Shown: positions 8,436-16,979 of the stretch, piece after piece
How the letters are laid out: each line of letters starts with the position of its first letter
How positions within the stretch are numbered: position 1 is the stretch's first letter
NCBI GenBank assembly: GCA_966211765.1
Contig: CBIHOV010000001.1
Span: 1 to 64,000 of the forward strand
Direction of reading: 5' to 3'
Origin: Paraflavitalea sp966211765
GTDB taxonomy: Bacteria > Bacteroidota > Bacteroidia > Chitinophagales > Chitinophagaceae
Length of the DNA: 64,000 nucleotides
The notes under the pieces: generated by a model
Told to the model about the DNA's origin: nothing
Database searches by the model: none
The model's input: only the letters and a program-made list of their open reading frames with translations
Translations under genes and position numbers: made by a program

Positions 8436-9467
8436 CTAGATCGCACTTGTAAACTGTCGCAAAAACCGCACATCATTCTCACTGAACAGGCGGATATCAT
8501 TAATGCCATATTTCAGTAGTGCAGGACGTTCAATGCCCATGCCAAAGGCAAACCCTGTGTATTTATTGGAGTCGATCTTACAGTTTTCCAGCACCTTGGG
8601 ATGCACCATTCCACAACCCAGGATCTCCAGCCAGCCAGTACGTTTACAAACTGCACAGCCTTCGCCACCGCAGATCTGGCATTGTATGTCCATTTCAGCA
8701 CTTGGCTCCGTAAAAGGGAAATAACTGGGGCGGAAACGGACCTTGATATCCTTACCATACATTTCCTGTACAAAGAAATACAAGGTTTGCTTCAGGTCTG
8801 CAAAAGACACATTCTCATCAATATACAGCCCTTCGATCTGGTGGAAAAAACAGTGGCTGCGGGCGCTTACCGTTTCATTGCGGTACACCCTTCCCGGACA
8901 GATGATGCGGATAGGCAATGGATTTTGCTCCATAGCCCGTATCTGTGTATTGCTGGTATGCGTACGCAAAAGCACGTCAGGCTTTTGCTGAATGTAAAAA
9001 GTATCCTGCATATCCCGCGCCGGGTGATGCTCCGGCAGGTTCAACGCAGTGAAATTGTGCCAGTCGTCCTCAATTTCCGGCCCCTCCGCTACAGAAAATC
9101 CCAGTCGTTGGAATATACTGATCACATGGTTCAGGAACAGGTTAATGGGATGGCGTGTGCCCAACGGCAAAGGGTCGCCCGGAAGCGTTACATCAATCGT
9201 GGAAGCTGCAGTAGAGGTATTGCTCTCCAGGGTTTGCTTCCAGGTTTCGTATTTATTTTCCGCCAGTTGTTTGAATTCATTCAGTACCTGGCCAAACTCT
9301 TTTTTCTTATCCGCCGCCACATTCTTCATTTCCGTAAAAAGGTTCTTCACAATACCTTTTGTTCCAAGAAACTTAATACGGTAGGCCTCCATCGCCTCAG
9401 TCCCGTCATTAGCCATTTTCTCAATCTCATTCTTATAAGTGGCTATCTGTTGTAACAGTTGTTCCAT
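8436..9467 (-). CDS. pheS: Phenylalanine--tRNA ligase alpha subunit
   Basis: A class II aminoacyl-tRNA synthetase alpha subunit of 343 residues. An N-terminal coiled-coil tRNA-binding arm (1-90) precedes the catalytic core with TRHPINLFLNHV, NFTALNLPEHHPARDMQDTFYI, motif 2 around PGRVYRNETVSARSHCFFHQIEG, and motif 3 GFAFGMGIERPALLKYGI near the C-terminus. A cysteine-rich insert (CQICGGEGCAVCKRTG) is also present. It works with PheT, which is not in this window. The ATG at 9467 was chosen because a -7 box (TATCTTTG, 9473-9480) lies five bases upstream; a longer in-frame extension crosses the promoter and low-complexity DNA. Confidence 0.97.
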   Translation of the reverse strand: MEQLLQQIATYKNEIEKMANDGTEAMEAYRIKFLGTKGIVKNLFTEMKNVAADKKKEFGQVLNEFKQLAENKYETWKQTLESNTSTAASTIDVTLPGDPLPLGTRHPINLFLNHVISIFQRLGFSVAEGPEIEDDWHNFTALNLPEHHPARDMQDTFYIQQKPDVLLRTHTSNTQIRAMEQNPLPIRIICPGRVYRNETVSARSHCFFHQIEGLYIDENVSFADLKQTLYFFVQEMYGKDIKVRFRPSYFPFTEPSAEMDIQCQICGGEGCAVCKRTGWLEILGCGMVHPKVLENCKIDSNKYTGFAFGMGIERPALLKYGINDIRLFSENDVRFLRQFTSAI

Positions 9468-9472
9468 ACCCG

Positions 9473-9480
9473 CAAAGATA
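9473..9480 (-). promoter_or_regulatory. -7 promoter box of pheS
   Basis: TATCTTTG on the minus strand matches TAnnTTTG. Only CGGGT separates it from the pheS ATG, which predicts a leaderless or near-leaderless mRNA. Confidence 0.6.
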
Positions 9481-9484
9481 ATGA

Positions 9485-9580
9485 ACCAAGTCCGAAAAGT
9501 CCGGAACTTGGTAAAGTCCGGAATAGGGCATCTTTCAGCCTTTTGGACTTCCCGACTTTCGGACTTTTCCAACTTTCGGG
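9485..9580. repeat. Octad-like degenerate repeat between pheS and the arginase-like gene
   Basis: GTCCG/ACTT words recur at intervals of about eight bases. ACTT occurs at 9547, 9555, 9563 and 9572, and AGTCC words occur on the left side in inverse sense, so the two halves are partly self-complementary. The region is noncoding and separates two divergent genes. Confidence 0.55.
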
Positions 9581-9593
9581 CTATCTTGCGCCC

Positions 9594-10730
9594 ATGTCGG
9601 ATATGTTTAATATCGAGGATTTTCTGGAGCCTGTAAACAGGGCAGTACTTTCACAGGATGAATCATATAAGGATGGACAGATGGGCAAGATCCTTCAGGT
9701 ATATGAAGAGGAAATGCCCGACCTGACCGGGGTTGATATCGTATTGGTAGGCTGTGGCGAAACCCGGGGCGCTGGGAAACCCCCGTCCCAGCAACTAGCC
9801 TCCGACTGGATCCGCTCCGAATTTTACCAGCTCTTTTACTGGCACCAGGACGTTTCCATCGCCGATATTGGCAACATTAAAAAGGGTGCCTCCCTCAAAG
9901 ACACCTATGCCGCCCTCAAAACAGTGCTGGCCGAATTGACTGCTGCAGGCAAAATGGTTGTCATATTGGGTGGCTCGCACGATCTTACCCTGGCCCAATA
10001 CGGCATGTATGCCGACCAAAAAAAGGTCATAGATGCCGTATGCATCGACGCCCTGATTGACCTTTCCATGGATTCCCTTCAGCGTGATCAGAATTTTCTC
10101 ATGGAAATGCTCACCGGCGAACCCAACTTTATTCGTCATTACAACCATATCGGTTTCCAGAGCTATTATGTACATCCTCATATGCTCGAAACCATGGACA
10201 AACTACGCTTTGATTGCTTCCGTGTAGGAATGGTCAAAGAACAAATTGAAGAAATGGAGCCCGTTATCCGCAACAGCCAGCTCCTTAGTTTCGATATTTC
10301 CGCCATCGCCAATGCCTTTGCCCCCTCCAATACCATAACCCCCAATGGACTGAATGGTGAAGAAGCTTGCATCCTCATGCGGTATGCTGGCATGAGCACA
10401 AATATTAGCACCATTGGCATATATGGCTATATGCCTTCCAAAGACAAAGACGCCCTCACCGCCAAACAGATCAGCCACATGTTGTGGTACCTGATAGATG
10501 GCCGCAGCAGGGGTAAGCGCGAGGCGCGGGTAGAAGAAAAGGACTCCTTTAACGAGTTCCACATGGCTTTTGCTGAAATAGAATCCGTATTCCTCCAAAG
10601 CAAAAAAACAGGTCGCTGGTGGATGCAGTTGCCCGATAAAAAATTCATCCCTTGCTCCTATAAGGATTATCTACTGGCAGGCCGCAATGAAATACCCGAA
10701 AGATGGCTTCGTGCCCAGGAGAGAGAATAA
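9594..10730 (+). CDS. Arginase/formimidoylglutamase-family protein with degenerate metal site
   Basis: A ureohydrolase-fold protein of 378 residues. GGSHD at 126-130 is the first metal motif of the family. The second, normally DAHxD, reads DALID at 152-156, so the histidine is replaced by Leu154. The third, normally SFDxD, reads SFDIS at 232-236, so the last aspartate is Ser236. Two manganese ligands therefore seem to be lost, and a pseudoenzyme or altered chemistry is likely. Bacteroidota genomes often annotate such proteins as formimidoylglutamase, but no hut genes are nearby. The start is the ATG at 9594; further upstream is repeat DNA. TATCTTG at 9582-9588 is a weak -7 box. Confidence 0.8.
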   Translation: MSDMFNIEDFLEPVNRAVLSQDESYKDGQMGKILQVYEEEMPDLTGVDIVLVGCGETRGAGKPPSQQLASDWIRSEFYQLFYWHQDVSIADIGNIKKGASLKDTYAALKTVLAELTAAGKMVVILGGSHDLTLAQYGMYADQKKVIDAVCIDALIDLSMDSLQRDQNFLMEMLTGEPNFIRHYNHIGFQSYYVHPHMLETMDKLRFDCFRVGMVKEQIEEMEPVIRNSQLLSFDISAIANAFAPSNTITPNGLNGEEACILMRYAGMSTNISTIGIYGYMPSKDKDALTAKQISHMLWYLIDGRSRGKREARVEEKDSFNEFHMAFAEIESVFLQSKKTGRWWMQLPDKKFIPCSYKDYLLAGRNEIPERWLRAQERE

Positions 10731-10845
10731 AAAGTAAACCCGGGTTTATTGCACAGCGCGCTATGGAATAATTGTATTCCTGCATTTCATAATTCCACCA
10801 ATCCGTCCCGCCTTGTGGGATTCACACATTGGTGTATATTGGGCT

Positions 10846-12210
10846 ATGAAAAAAAGAACCGGGTATTTTCTCTTCACTATGCTGGTTTATGCGGCCTGTT
10901 CCCCGCAGAAGGCCATTAACAAACAAGTTCATCAATCTATCCTGCAGGATCCCTCTATCAGCAGGGCGCATATTGGCATCAGCCTCTTTGATGTTACCGG
11001 CAATAAGTACCTGTACAATTACCAGGGCGATAAATACTTTGTACCCGCTTCCAATACCAAGATCATTACCTGCTTTGCTGCATTGAAATACCTGGGCGAT
11101 AGCCTCACCGGCTTGAGTTACCTGGAAAATGATACCGCTGTTTTCCTCCTGCCGGCTGCCGACCCCACACTGCTACATCCCGAATTCAAAAAACAACCCG
11201 TAATAGACTTCCTTCAAAAGACTACTAAAAACGTTTACATCACAGACCAGAACTGGAGAGACAGGTCCCTGGGCTCAGGGTGGGGGTGGAGCGATTACAA
11301 TGAAAGCTATATGGCCGAACGTAGCGCCCTTCCCGTATTTGGCAACACCATTCGCTGGGTACAGGAAGCAGCGCAGGGAGTGCAAAACGAAGATCCTCTC
11401 TTTGCGCCCAGCCCTTCTGTTTATTCCATTCCCGAGGTAGACTGGAAAGTACGCTTTGATGGTGATACCGCCAGGAAGAGCTTCTATGTAGAGCGCGATC
11501 AGGCGGAAAATGTATTTCATATTTCACAGGGCACAGAAAAAAAGAAAGAACAGGAAGTACCCTTTGTTACACATGGTATTCAATCGGCGCTGGAACTATT
11601 GCCCGATACCCTTCACAAGGAGGTGAATTACAAAGCCTGGAAATCAACCCGCAACCTGCAGCCGATGCTCCGCAGTCAGCAACCCCGGGCCATACATTCC
11701 CAGCCTACCGATTCCTTGCTGAAGCCCATGATGTACCGCAGCGATAATTTCTATGCAGAACAAACCCTCCTCATGGTCAGCAACCAAAAACTGGGGCTCA
11801 TGAGCGACCGGTTAATTATCGATACCATATTAAAGACCGACCTTGCCGATCTGCCACAAGCGCCCCGTTGGGTGGATGGCAGTGGATTAAGCCGGTACAA
11901 CCTCTTCACTCCTCAAACTTTCGTGGCCATACTCAATAAAATGCGGGAGCAGTTCGGAATGGATCGCCTGAAAACTATCTTCCCTACCGGCGGCACCGGT
12001 ACCCTCGGCAGCTTCTACAAAAAAGACAGCGGTTATATTTATGCCAAAACCGGCACCTTGTCCGGCGTAGTGGCCTTAAGCGGTTACCTGTATACCCATA
12101 AAAACAAGCTTGTCATTTTCTCTGTGCTCGTCAACAACCACAATGGCAATGCTGTAGCGGTGAGGCGCAGTGTGGAAGCCTTCATTACAAGTATTCGCAA
12201 TAAATATTAA
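10846..12210 (+). CDS. dacB: D-alanyl-D-alanine carboxypeptidase/endopeptidase, PBP4 type (peptidase S13)
   Basis: A 454-residue class C penicillin-binding protein of the S13 family, which trims or cleaves peptidoglycan cross-links in the periplasm. All three active-site motifs are present: SxxK as SNTK at 69-72 (nucleophile Ser69), SxN as SDN at 299-301, and KTG at 401-403. The N-terminus has a hydrophobic segment ending in a cysteine (VYAAC, Cys18), a loose lipobox compatible with lipoprotein anchoring. The ATG at 10846 begins MKKRTGYFLFTML; an upstream in-frame extension lacks signal features. It stands alone and is followed by a strong terminator. Confidence 0.92.
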   Translation: MKKRTGYFLFTMLVYAACSPQKAINKQVHQSILQDPSISRAHIGISLFDVTGNKYLYNYQGDKYFVPASNTKIITCFAALKYLGDSLTGLSYLENDTAVFLLPAADPTLLHPEFKKQPVIDFLQKTTKNVYITDQNWRDRSLGSGWGWSDYNESYMAERSALPVFGNTIRWVQEAAQGVQNEDPLFAPSPSVYSIPEVDWKVRFDGDTARKSFYVERDQAENVFHISQGTEKKKEQEVPFVTHGIQSALELLPDTLHKEVNYKAWKSTRNLQPMLRSQQPRAIHSQPTDSLLKPMMYRSDNFYAEQTLLMVSNQKLGLMSDRLIIDTILKTDLADLPQAPRWVDGSGLSRYNLFTPQTFVAILNKMREQFGMDRLKTIFPTGGTGTLGSFYKKDSGYIYAKTGTLSGVVALSGYLYTHKNKLVIFSVLVNNHNGNAVAVRRSVEAFITSIRNKY

Positions 12211-12226
12211 TAAGACCTAATGAATA

Positions 12227-12266
12227 AAGAAAGCCCGCTATGCATCACAGCAAAGCGGGCTTTCTT
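12227..12266 (+). terminator. Intrinsic terminator after the PBP4-type gene
   Basis: A perfect 13-bp stem (AAGAAAGCCCGCT pairing with AGCGGGCTTTCTT) with a 14-base loop lies 16 bases after the stop codon. The T-rich end belongs to the stem itself. Confidence 0.85.
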
Positions 12267-12303
12267 AATATTATTCAGCGAGTTCAAATATCAACACTCC
12301 TAA

Positions 12304-12338
12304 ATTCTGTATTCTGAATTCTATATTCTGTATTCTAT
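12304..12338. repeat. Heptad array, ATTCTGN type (5 units)
   Basis: Five consecutive 7-bp units: ATTCTGT, ATTCTGA, ATTCTAT, ATTCTGT, ATTCTAT. The array is noncoding, between the terminator after the peptidase gene and the end of the AIM24-like gene. Confidence 0.85.
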
Positions 12339-12349
12339 TCTTGTCTTTC

Positions 12350-13144
12350 CTACTTCCAACCGTCTCCATCCAGCATATTCCCCAGTCCACCTAAAATGCT
12401 GCCTTCTTCCTTGCGCTTGTAAGTGCCATAGGCTAGGATGCGGCCCGCCAGGCGGCTGATCGGCAGCGTTTGTATCCATACTTTACCGGGTCCACGCAGC
12501 GTGGCAAAGAACAGGCCTTCTCCACCGAAGATGGTATTCTTAATACCACCTACAAACTGGATATCGTAATTAATATTTCTGGTATAAGCTACAAGGCAAC
12601 CGGTATCGATCCTTAAAAATTCACCCGGCTGCAGGATCTTTTCAAACACGTGGCCGCCGGCATGTACAAAAGCCATTCCATCGCCTTCCAGCTTTTGCAT
12701 GATGAAACCTTCTCCGCCAAACAAACCCGTACCCAGCTTCCGCTGCAATTCAATGCCGATGGAAACACCCTTGGCGGCACACAGGAAAGAGTCCTTTTGC
12801 GCTACTATTTTACCTTCATACTTTGAGAGGTCAAGCGGAATGATCTTACCAGGATAAGGAGAGGCAAAGCTTACACGCTTTTTGCCCTGGCCTACATTCG
12901 TAAAAGCTGTCATAAATAAACTTTCACCCGTGAGAATGCGTTTACCCGCCGACATCAGCTTACCCAGCAACCCTTGCTGCGGTTGCGAACCATCGCCAAA
13001 CATCGTTTGCATCTGGATGCCATCATCCATCATCATAAAGGCGCCGCTTTCAGCTACCGCCGTTTCATTGGGATCCAGCTCCACTTCCACATACTGCATC
13101 TCTTCACCATAAATGCGATAATCTATTTCATGATTCGTTTTCAT
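12350..13144 (-). CDS. TIGR00266/AIM24 family protein
   Basis: A 264-residue protein made of repeated glycine-rich beta units: ESGAFMMMDDGIQM, GFIMQKLEGDGMAFVHAGG, NTIFGGEGLFFATLRGPG and IQTLPISRLAGRI. This is the AIM24/DUF124 family (TIGR00266), a TRAP-like beta-roll fold. The biochemical function in bacteria is not established. No signal peptide or membrane helix is seen, so it is probably cytosolic. The ATG at 13144 (MKTNHEIDYRIYGEEMQYVEVEL) was chosen over a TTG four codons earlier. It shares no obvious operon with its neighbours; the efflux operon upstream is closed by its own terminator. Confidence 0.9.
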   Translation of the reverse strand: MKTNHEIDYRIYGEEMQYVEVELDPNETAVAESGAFMMMDDGIQMQTMFGDGSQPQQGLLGKLMSAGKRILTGESLFMTAFTNVGQGKKRVSFASPYPGKIIPLDLSKYEGKIVAQKDSFLCAAKGVSIGIELQRKLGTGLFGGEGFIMQKLEGDGMAFVHAGGHVFEKILQPGEFLRIDTGCLVAYTRNINYDIQFVGGIKNTIFGGEGLFFATLRGPGKVWIQTLPISRLAGRILAYGTYKRKEEGSILGGLGNMLDGDGWK

Positions 13145-13240
13145 ATTAATAGTCAATTATTTGTTTCAAAATTAAGAGAACAGGCTCATTTTCCTGGTAC
13201 ATAATAAGTAGTAAAAAACAGGAAATATTACAAACCTTCC

Positions 13241-13278
13241 AATAAAAAAAGAGGGCTTAGCCATTTTGCTAAACCCTC
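13241..13278 (-). terminator. Intrinsic terminator of the efflux operon
   Basis: On the minus strand GAGGGTTTAGC pairs with GCTAAGCCCTC (one mismatch), followed by TTTTTTTATT. It lies 26 bp after the stop of the RND pump gene. Confidence 0.85.
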
Positions 13279-13303
13279 TCAGTATGCTGCAAACAGCTAA
13301 TAG

Positions 13304-16300
13304 TTAGAACCAGCTGCCTATAAATGCTTCATTTACACGTTTATCAGAAAGTTTCCGCCTGCGCCTTGCTTTGTCAAAGCGATGCACGATCATCGTGATC
13401 AGCATCAGCGGCATAAATAAGAACGTGAGTGGCGGAATGCCCAGAAAGGAGATCCACTTGCCTCCATACATCCTCCGCATCGGCCGTTTCAGCCTTTCTG
13501 CGATCAGGTACATACTTGGTACGATCACCAGTGTCATAAAGAATGCAAAGGCAAGACCAAAGATGATCGTCCAGGACAAAGGCTTCCAGAACACCGCATT
13601 GTCGCCGCCAAAGAAGATATTCGGATCCAATTCACTGAACATCTTAACGAAATCAATATTGAACCCAATGGCCAACGGTATCAAACCAAGGATCGCAGCC
13701 ACAGCAGTCAGCAACACAGGAATGATCCGCGTTTTCCCCGCCTGGATCACCGCCTCACGGGTTTTTACACCACGCGAGCGTAACTCATCCGCAAACTCAA
13801 TCACCAGGATACCATTTTTTACCACAATACCGGCCAGCCCCACAATACCAATACCCGTCATCACCACCGATACCTCCATGCGTGTTATACCAAAACCAAA
13901 CAATACCCCAATTACACTAAATATGATCTCCGTTAAAATGATCACCGACTTACTGATCGAGTTGAACTGTATCACCAGGATCAGCAATATCAGGAACAGT
14001 GCAATCACCAGCGCTTTTCCAAGGAAAGCCCCTGTTTCCGCTTGTTGCTCTCCTTCACCGGTTTGCCGTATCGTCACAGTAGGTGGCCGCTTCTTAAAGT
14101 CAGTAATATGTCCTTTAAGTTCTTCATTCACCGCAGTAGGCGTGTAGCCTTGCGTTAACAGTACGTTGGAGGTCAGCGTGATCATTCGTTTCTGGTTCTT
14201 ACGTTTTACACTTCCCAACGTACTCGTATAATCCAGTTTTACCAGTGAGCTGATCGGTACGTGTTTTAACTTACCGCCCGATGACATGTCCTGGAATGTA
14301 ATATTCATATTCATCAGATCGCCCAGGCTTTTGCGCTGAAGCTGTTCATTCCGCAGTTGGATCTTATACTCGTCCTCCCCATCTTTAATTTTGGATACTT
14401 CCCGGCCAAAAACCGCCGTCCTTATCTGCTGACCGATCTGCCCTGTAGACACGCCCTCCATCATAGCCCTTTCCCGGTCAACCGTGAGTGAAATTTCAGG
14501 ATTCGTGAGGTCAATATCCATTTTCAATTCTTCCACACCGGGCGTCTGGATCGAGTCCAGGTAGTTTTTCAAGGCTACACCGGTTTTGATCAGGTCATCA
14601 AAATTCTCACTCGCTATTTCAATATTGATAGGCGGTTCAGTAGGAGGGCCGCCCTGTTCCTGGTTTACCGACAACTCTGCACCCGGAATGCCCTTTACCA
14701 CTTTACGGATCTCATCCAGGTAAGGCGCCGTTGCTTTGCCGTGGCGCTTCTCAAACTCTACAAAAGACACCTGTATACGTCCCAGTTCTGGCCTCGTACT
14801 CCGGTCTCCACTCATCGGATCACTGGCGCCTACCGCTATATTCGTGATAACACTCTCCACCACCGGGTTCTCTTTGCCATTTTCCATACCCAACACTTTG
14901 TACACACGCGTCTCCAGTGTTTTCGCCACCGAATCTGTATAATCCACATCCGTTCCTACCGGCAATTTCAGGTATACATATATCTGATTGGGGTCGCCCG
15001 TAGGAAAAAACACCACCGGAACGTTGCGTGCACCAAAGAACATAAAGGAAAATATCAACAACCCGAAAGTGGCCAGTAACAACCACACAGGTTTCCATCC
15101 GTTCAATGCCCATCTCAGCAAGGTCTCATAATGTCCCATGATCCAGGGCAACGCACGGTTTTGGAAACCATGAATCAGCCGGTCCAGTACGAAATGATTC
15201 AACAGGATCAACAATACAATGAAAATTAAAAGATTGCCAAGAAAGGTAAACCCCGTTAAATCCAGAATAATACCTACGCCCAGAGCGATCCATAAAAATG
15301 GTTTCCGGAAAATGGCCAGCTTCGACTTTTTATGATCCCCTTCCGGATGATTCATGAAATCCACAGCAAATACCGGGTTCATGATGAAGGCCACGATCAA
15401 CGAGGCGGTCAAAGTAAAGATCAGCATCGTGGGTAGGTAGATCATGAACTTACCAATAATGCCCGGCCAGAAAAGCAAGGGCACGAAGGGGGCCAGCGTC
15501 GTCAAAGTACCGGCCAATACCGGAATAAATACTTCCCCTGCCGCCATCATGGCCGATCGCTCCGTATTGATCTTACCTTGAGCCTGCACAAATATCCGGT
15601 GCGTATTCTCGATCACCACAATCGCATCATCTACAATAATGCCCAGTCCAAATAGCAGCGCGAATAATACGATAAAGTTCAGCGTTACATGCGATCCCAC
15701 GATCAGGTCAGCCGCAGGTAAGAAGATAAAGGCCACAAACATACTCAGCGGTACAGACAATGCCACGAAGAACGCATTCGTAACACCCATAAAGAACATC
15801 AGAATGATCAGTACCAGTAAGAAACCGATCACAATAGTATTCACCAATTCATTAAAAGAGGTGCGCGTAGCCTTACTCAGGTCGCCCGTGATCACTACAT
15901 TCAGGTCCTTGGGAAACTGATCAGCCTTCAGCTCATCTACCACTTTCTTGATATCATCCGATGTCTCGATCAGGTTTTCCCCGGCACGTTTGATGATATT
16001 TAACGTAATTACATTCTTACCATTCAAACGAGCATAACTCTCTTTGTCTTTAATAGTATCTCTGATCGAGGCAATGTCTTTGAGGTAGATAGCCGCCCCC
16101 TTCGTATTCCTGATGATTACCTTCTCTATGTCAAAAGCTGTCTTAAACTGACCTTTTAATTGCAGGTTCCGTTTTGTTTCTCCTACATCCAGCATACCAC
16201 CGGAGATGTCCATGTTTTCACGCGCTACTGCATTCGCAATATCGTCAAACGTCACCCCCGCATTTTGCATTCTGTAATTGTCCACGTTGATCTGGAACTC

Positions 16301-16888
16301 CCGCTCCGGGGCGCCTACCAGGTCTACCCGGTTGATCTGTGATAACTCCTCCAACCTATCCTGCAGTTCATCCGCATATTCTTTTAGCTTCACCACATCA
16401 TAATTGCCACTCACATTCACATACATGATCGGTTGGTCCGAAAAACTTACTTCCATCGTAGATGGCTCTTCCGTAAGGTCTGTGGGCAGGTCGGGCTTCG
16501 CCTTATCCACGGCATCCTTTACTTTTTGCAGCGCTATATCCGTTTTTACATCAGTGCCAAATTCTACCGTGATCGCTGAATAATCCTGCACTGAAGTACT
16601 CGTTACTTTATTGATCTTGGCGCCTGTGATCCCTTTGATCTGTTTTTCAATAGGCTGCGTTACCAGGTTCTCAATATCCTTGGGCGAGTTACCTACATAG
16701 ATCGTTTGAACATAAATAGTAGGGATCACAATGTCGGGGAACTGCTCTTTGGGCAGCGTGACAAACTGGTATAATCCGATCCCGCTCACGATCAGCATCA
16801 GCAGGTAGATCGAAGTCTTGTTTTTAATACTCCAGGTAGTTGGGCCGAAATTTTTGAACTTCCCCGTTATATTTTCCAGAACACTCAT
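13304..16888 (-). CDS. RND-family efflux transporter permease (AcrB/MexB-like)
   Basis: An inner-membrane proton-driven efflux pump of 1194 residues. The N-terminus (NKTSIYLLMLIVSGIGLYQFVTLPKEQFPDI), the porter-domain motifs (YVQTIYVGNSPKDIENLVTQPIE) and the TM4 motif with paired aspartates (GLGIIVDDAIVVIENTHR) are diagnostic. At 1194 residues it is longer than typical AcrB (~1050). Extra length lies in a hydrophobic insert near 475-530 (FLWIALGVGIILDLTGF, LLIFIVLLILLNHFVLD) just before the second pump half, adding perhaps two membrane helices. The C-terminus also has an additional hydrophobic segment and an Arg/Lys-rich tail. It is the last gene of the tetR-tolC-adaptor-pump operon. Confidence 0.95.
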   Translation of the reverse strand: MSVLENITGKFKNFGPTTWSIKNKTSIYLLMLIVSGIGLYQFVTLPKEQFPDIVIPTIYVQTIYVGNSPKDIENLVTQPIEKQIKGITGAKINKVTSTSVQDYSAITVEFGTDVKTDIALQKVKDAVDKAKPDLPTDLTEEPSTMEVSFSDQPIMYVNVSGNYDVVKLKEYADELQDRLEELSQINRVDLVGAPEREFQINVDNYRMQNAGVTFDDIANAVARENMDISGGMLDVGETKRNLQLKGQFKTAFDIEKVIIRNTKGAAIYLKDIASIRDTIKDKESYARLNGKNVITLNIIKRAGENLIETSDDIKKVVDELKADQFPKDLNVVITGDLSKATRTSFNELVNTIVIGFLLVLIILMFFMGVTNAFFVALSVPLSMFVAFIFLPAADLIVGSHVTLNFIVLFALLFGLGIIVDDAIVVIENTHRIFVQAQGKINTERSAMMAAGEVFIPVLAGTLTTLAPFVPLLFWPGIIGKFMIYLPTMLIFTLTASLIVAFIMNPVFAVDFMNHPEGDHKKSKLAIFRKPFLWIALGVGIILDLTGFTFLGNLLIFIVLLILLNHFVLDRLIHGFQNRALPWIMGHYETLLRWALNGWKPVWLLLATFGLLIFSFMFFGARNVPVVFFPTGDPNQIYVYLKLPVGTDVDYTDSVAKTLETRVYKVLGMENGKENPVVESVITNIAVGASDPMSGDRSTRPELGRIQVSFVEFEKRHGKATAPYLDEIRKVVKGIPGAELSVNQEQGGPPTEPPINIEIASENFDDLIKTGVALKNYLDSIQTPGVEELKMDIDLTNPEISLTVDRERAMMEGVSTGQIGQQIRTAVFGREVSKIKDGEDEYKIQLRNEQLQRKSLGDLMNMNITFQDMSSGGKLKHVPISSLVKLDYTSTLGSVKRKNQKRMITLTSNVLLTQGYTPTAVNEELKGHITDFKKRPPTVTIRQTGEGEQQAETGAFLGKALVIALFLILLILVIQFNSISKSVIILTEIIFSVIGVLFGFGITRMEVSVVMTGIGIVGLAGIVVKNGILVIEFADELRSRGVKTREAVIQAGKTRIIPVLLTAVAAILGLIPLAIGFNIDFVKMFSELDPNIFFGGDNAVFWKPLSWTIIFGLAFAFFMTLVIVPSMYLIAERLKRPMRRMYGGKWISFLGIPPLTFLFMPLMLITMIVHRFDKARRRRKLSDKRVNEAFIGSWF

Positions 16889-16947
16889 AAGATTGATTTA
16901 AGAATTGTTGAATCGTCTAGGCCATCTTCCATACTGTACCGTCTTTC

Positions 16948-16965
16948 TCCCGATGACTATCGGGA
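16948..16965. repeat. Short hairpin TCCCGAT-GACT-ATCGGGA
   Basis: A perfect 7-bp stem with a 4-base loop in the 91-bp gap between the adaptor and pump genes. ATCGGGA-type hairpins often recur in Bacteroidota intergenic DNA. Here it could tune pump expression relative to the adaptor. Confidence 0.5.
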
Positions 16966-16979
16966 CGAACTTCCGGACT

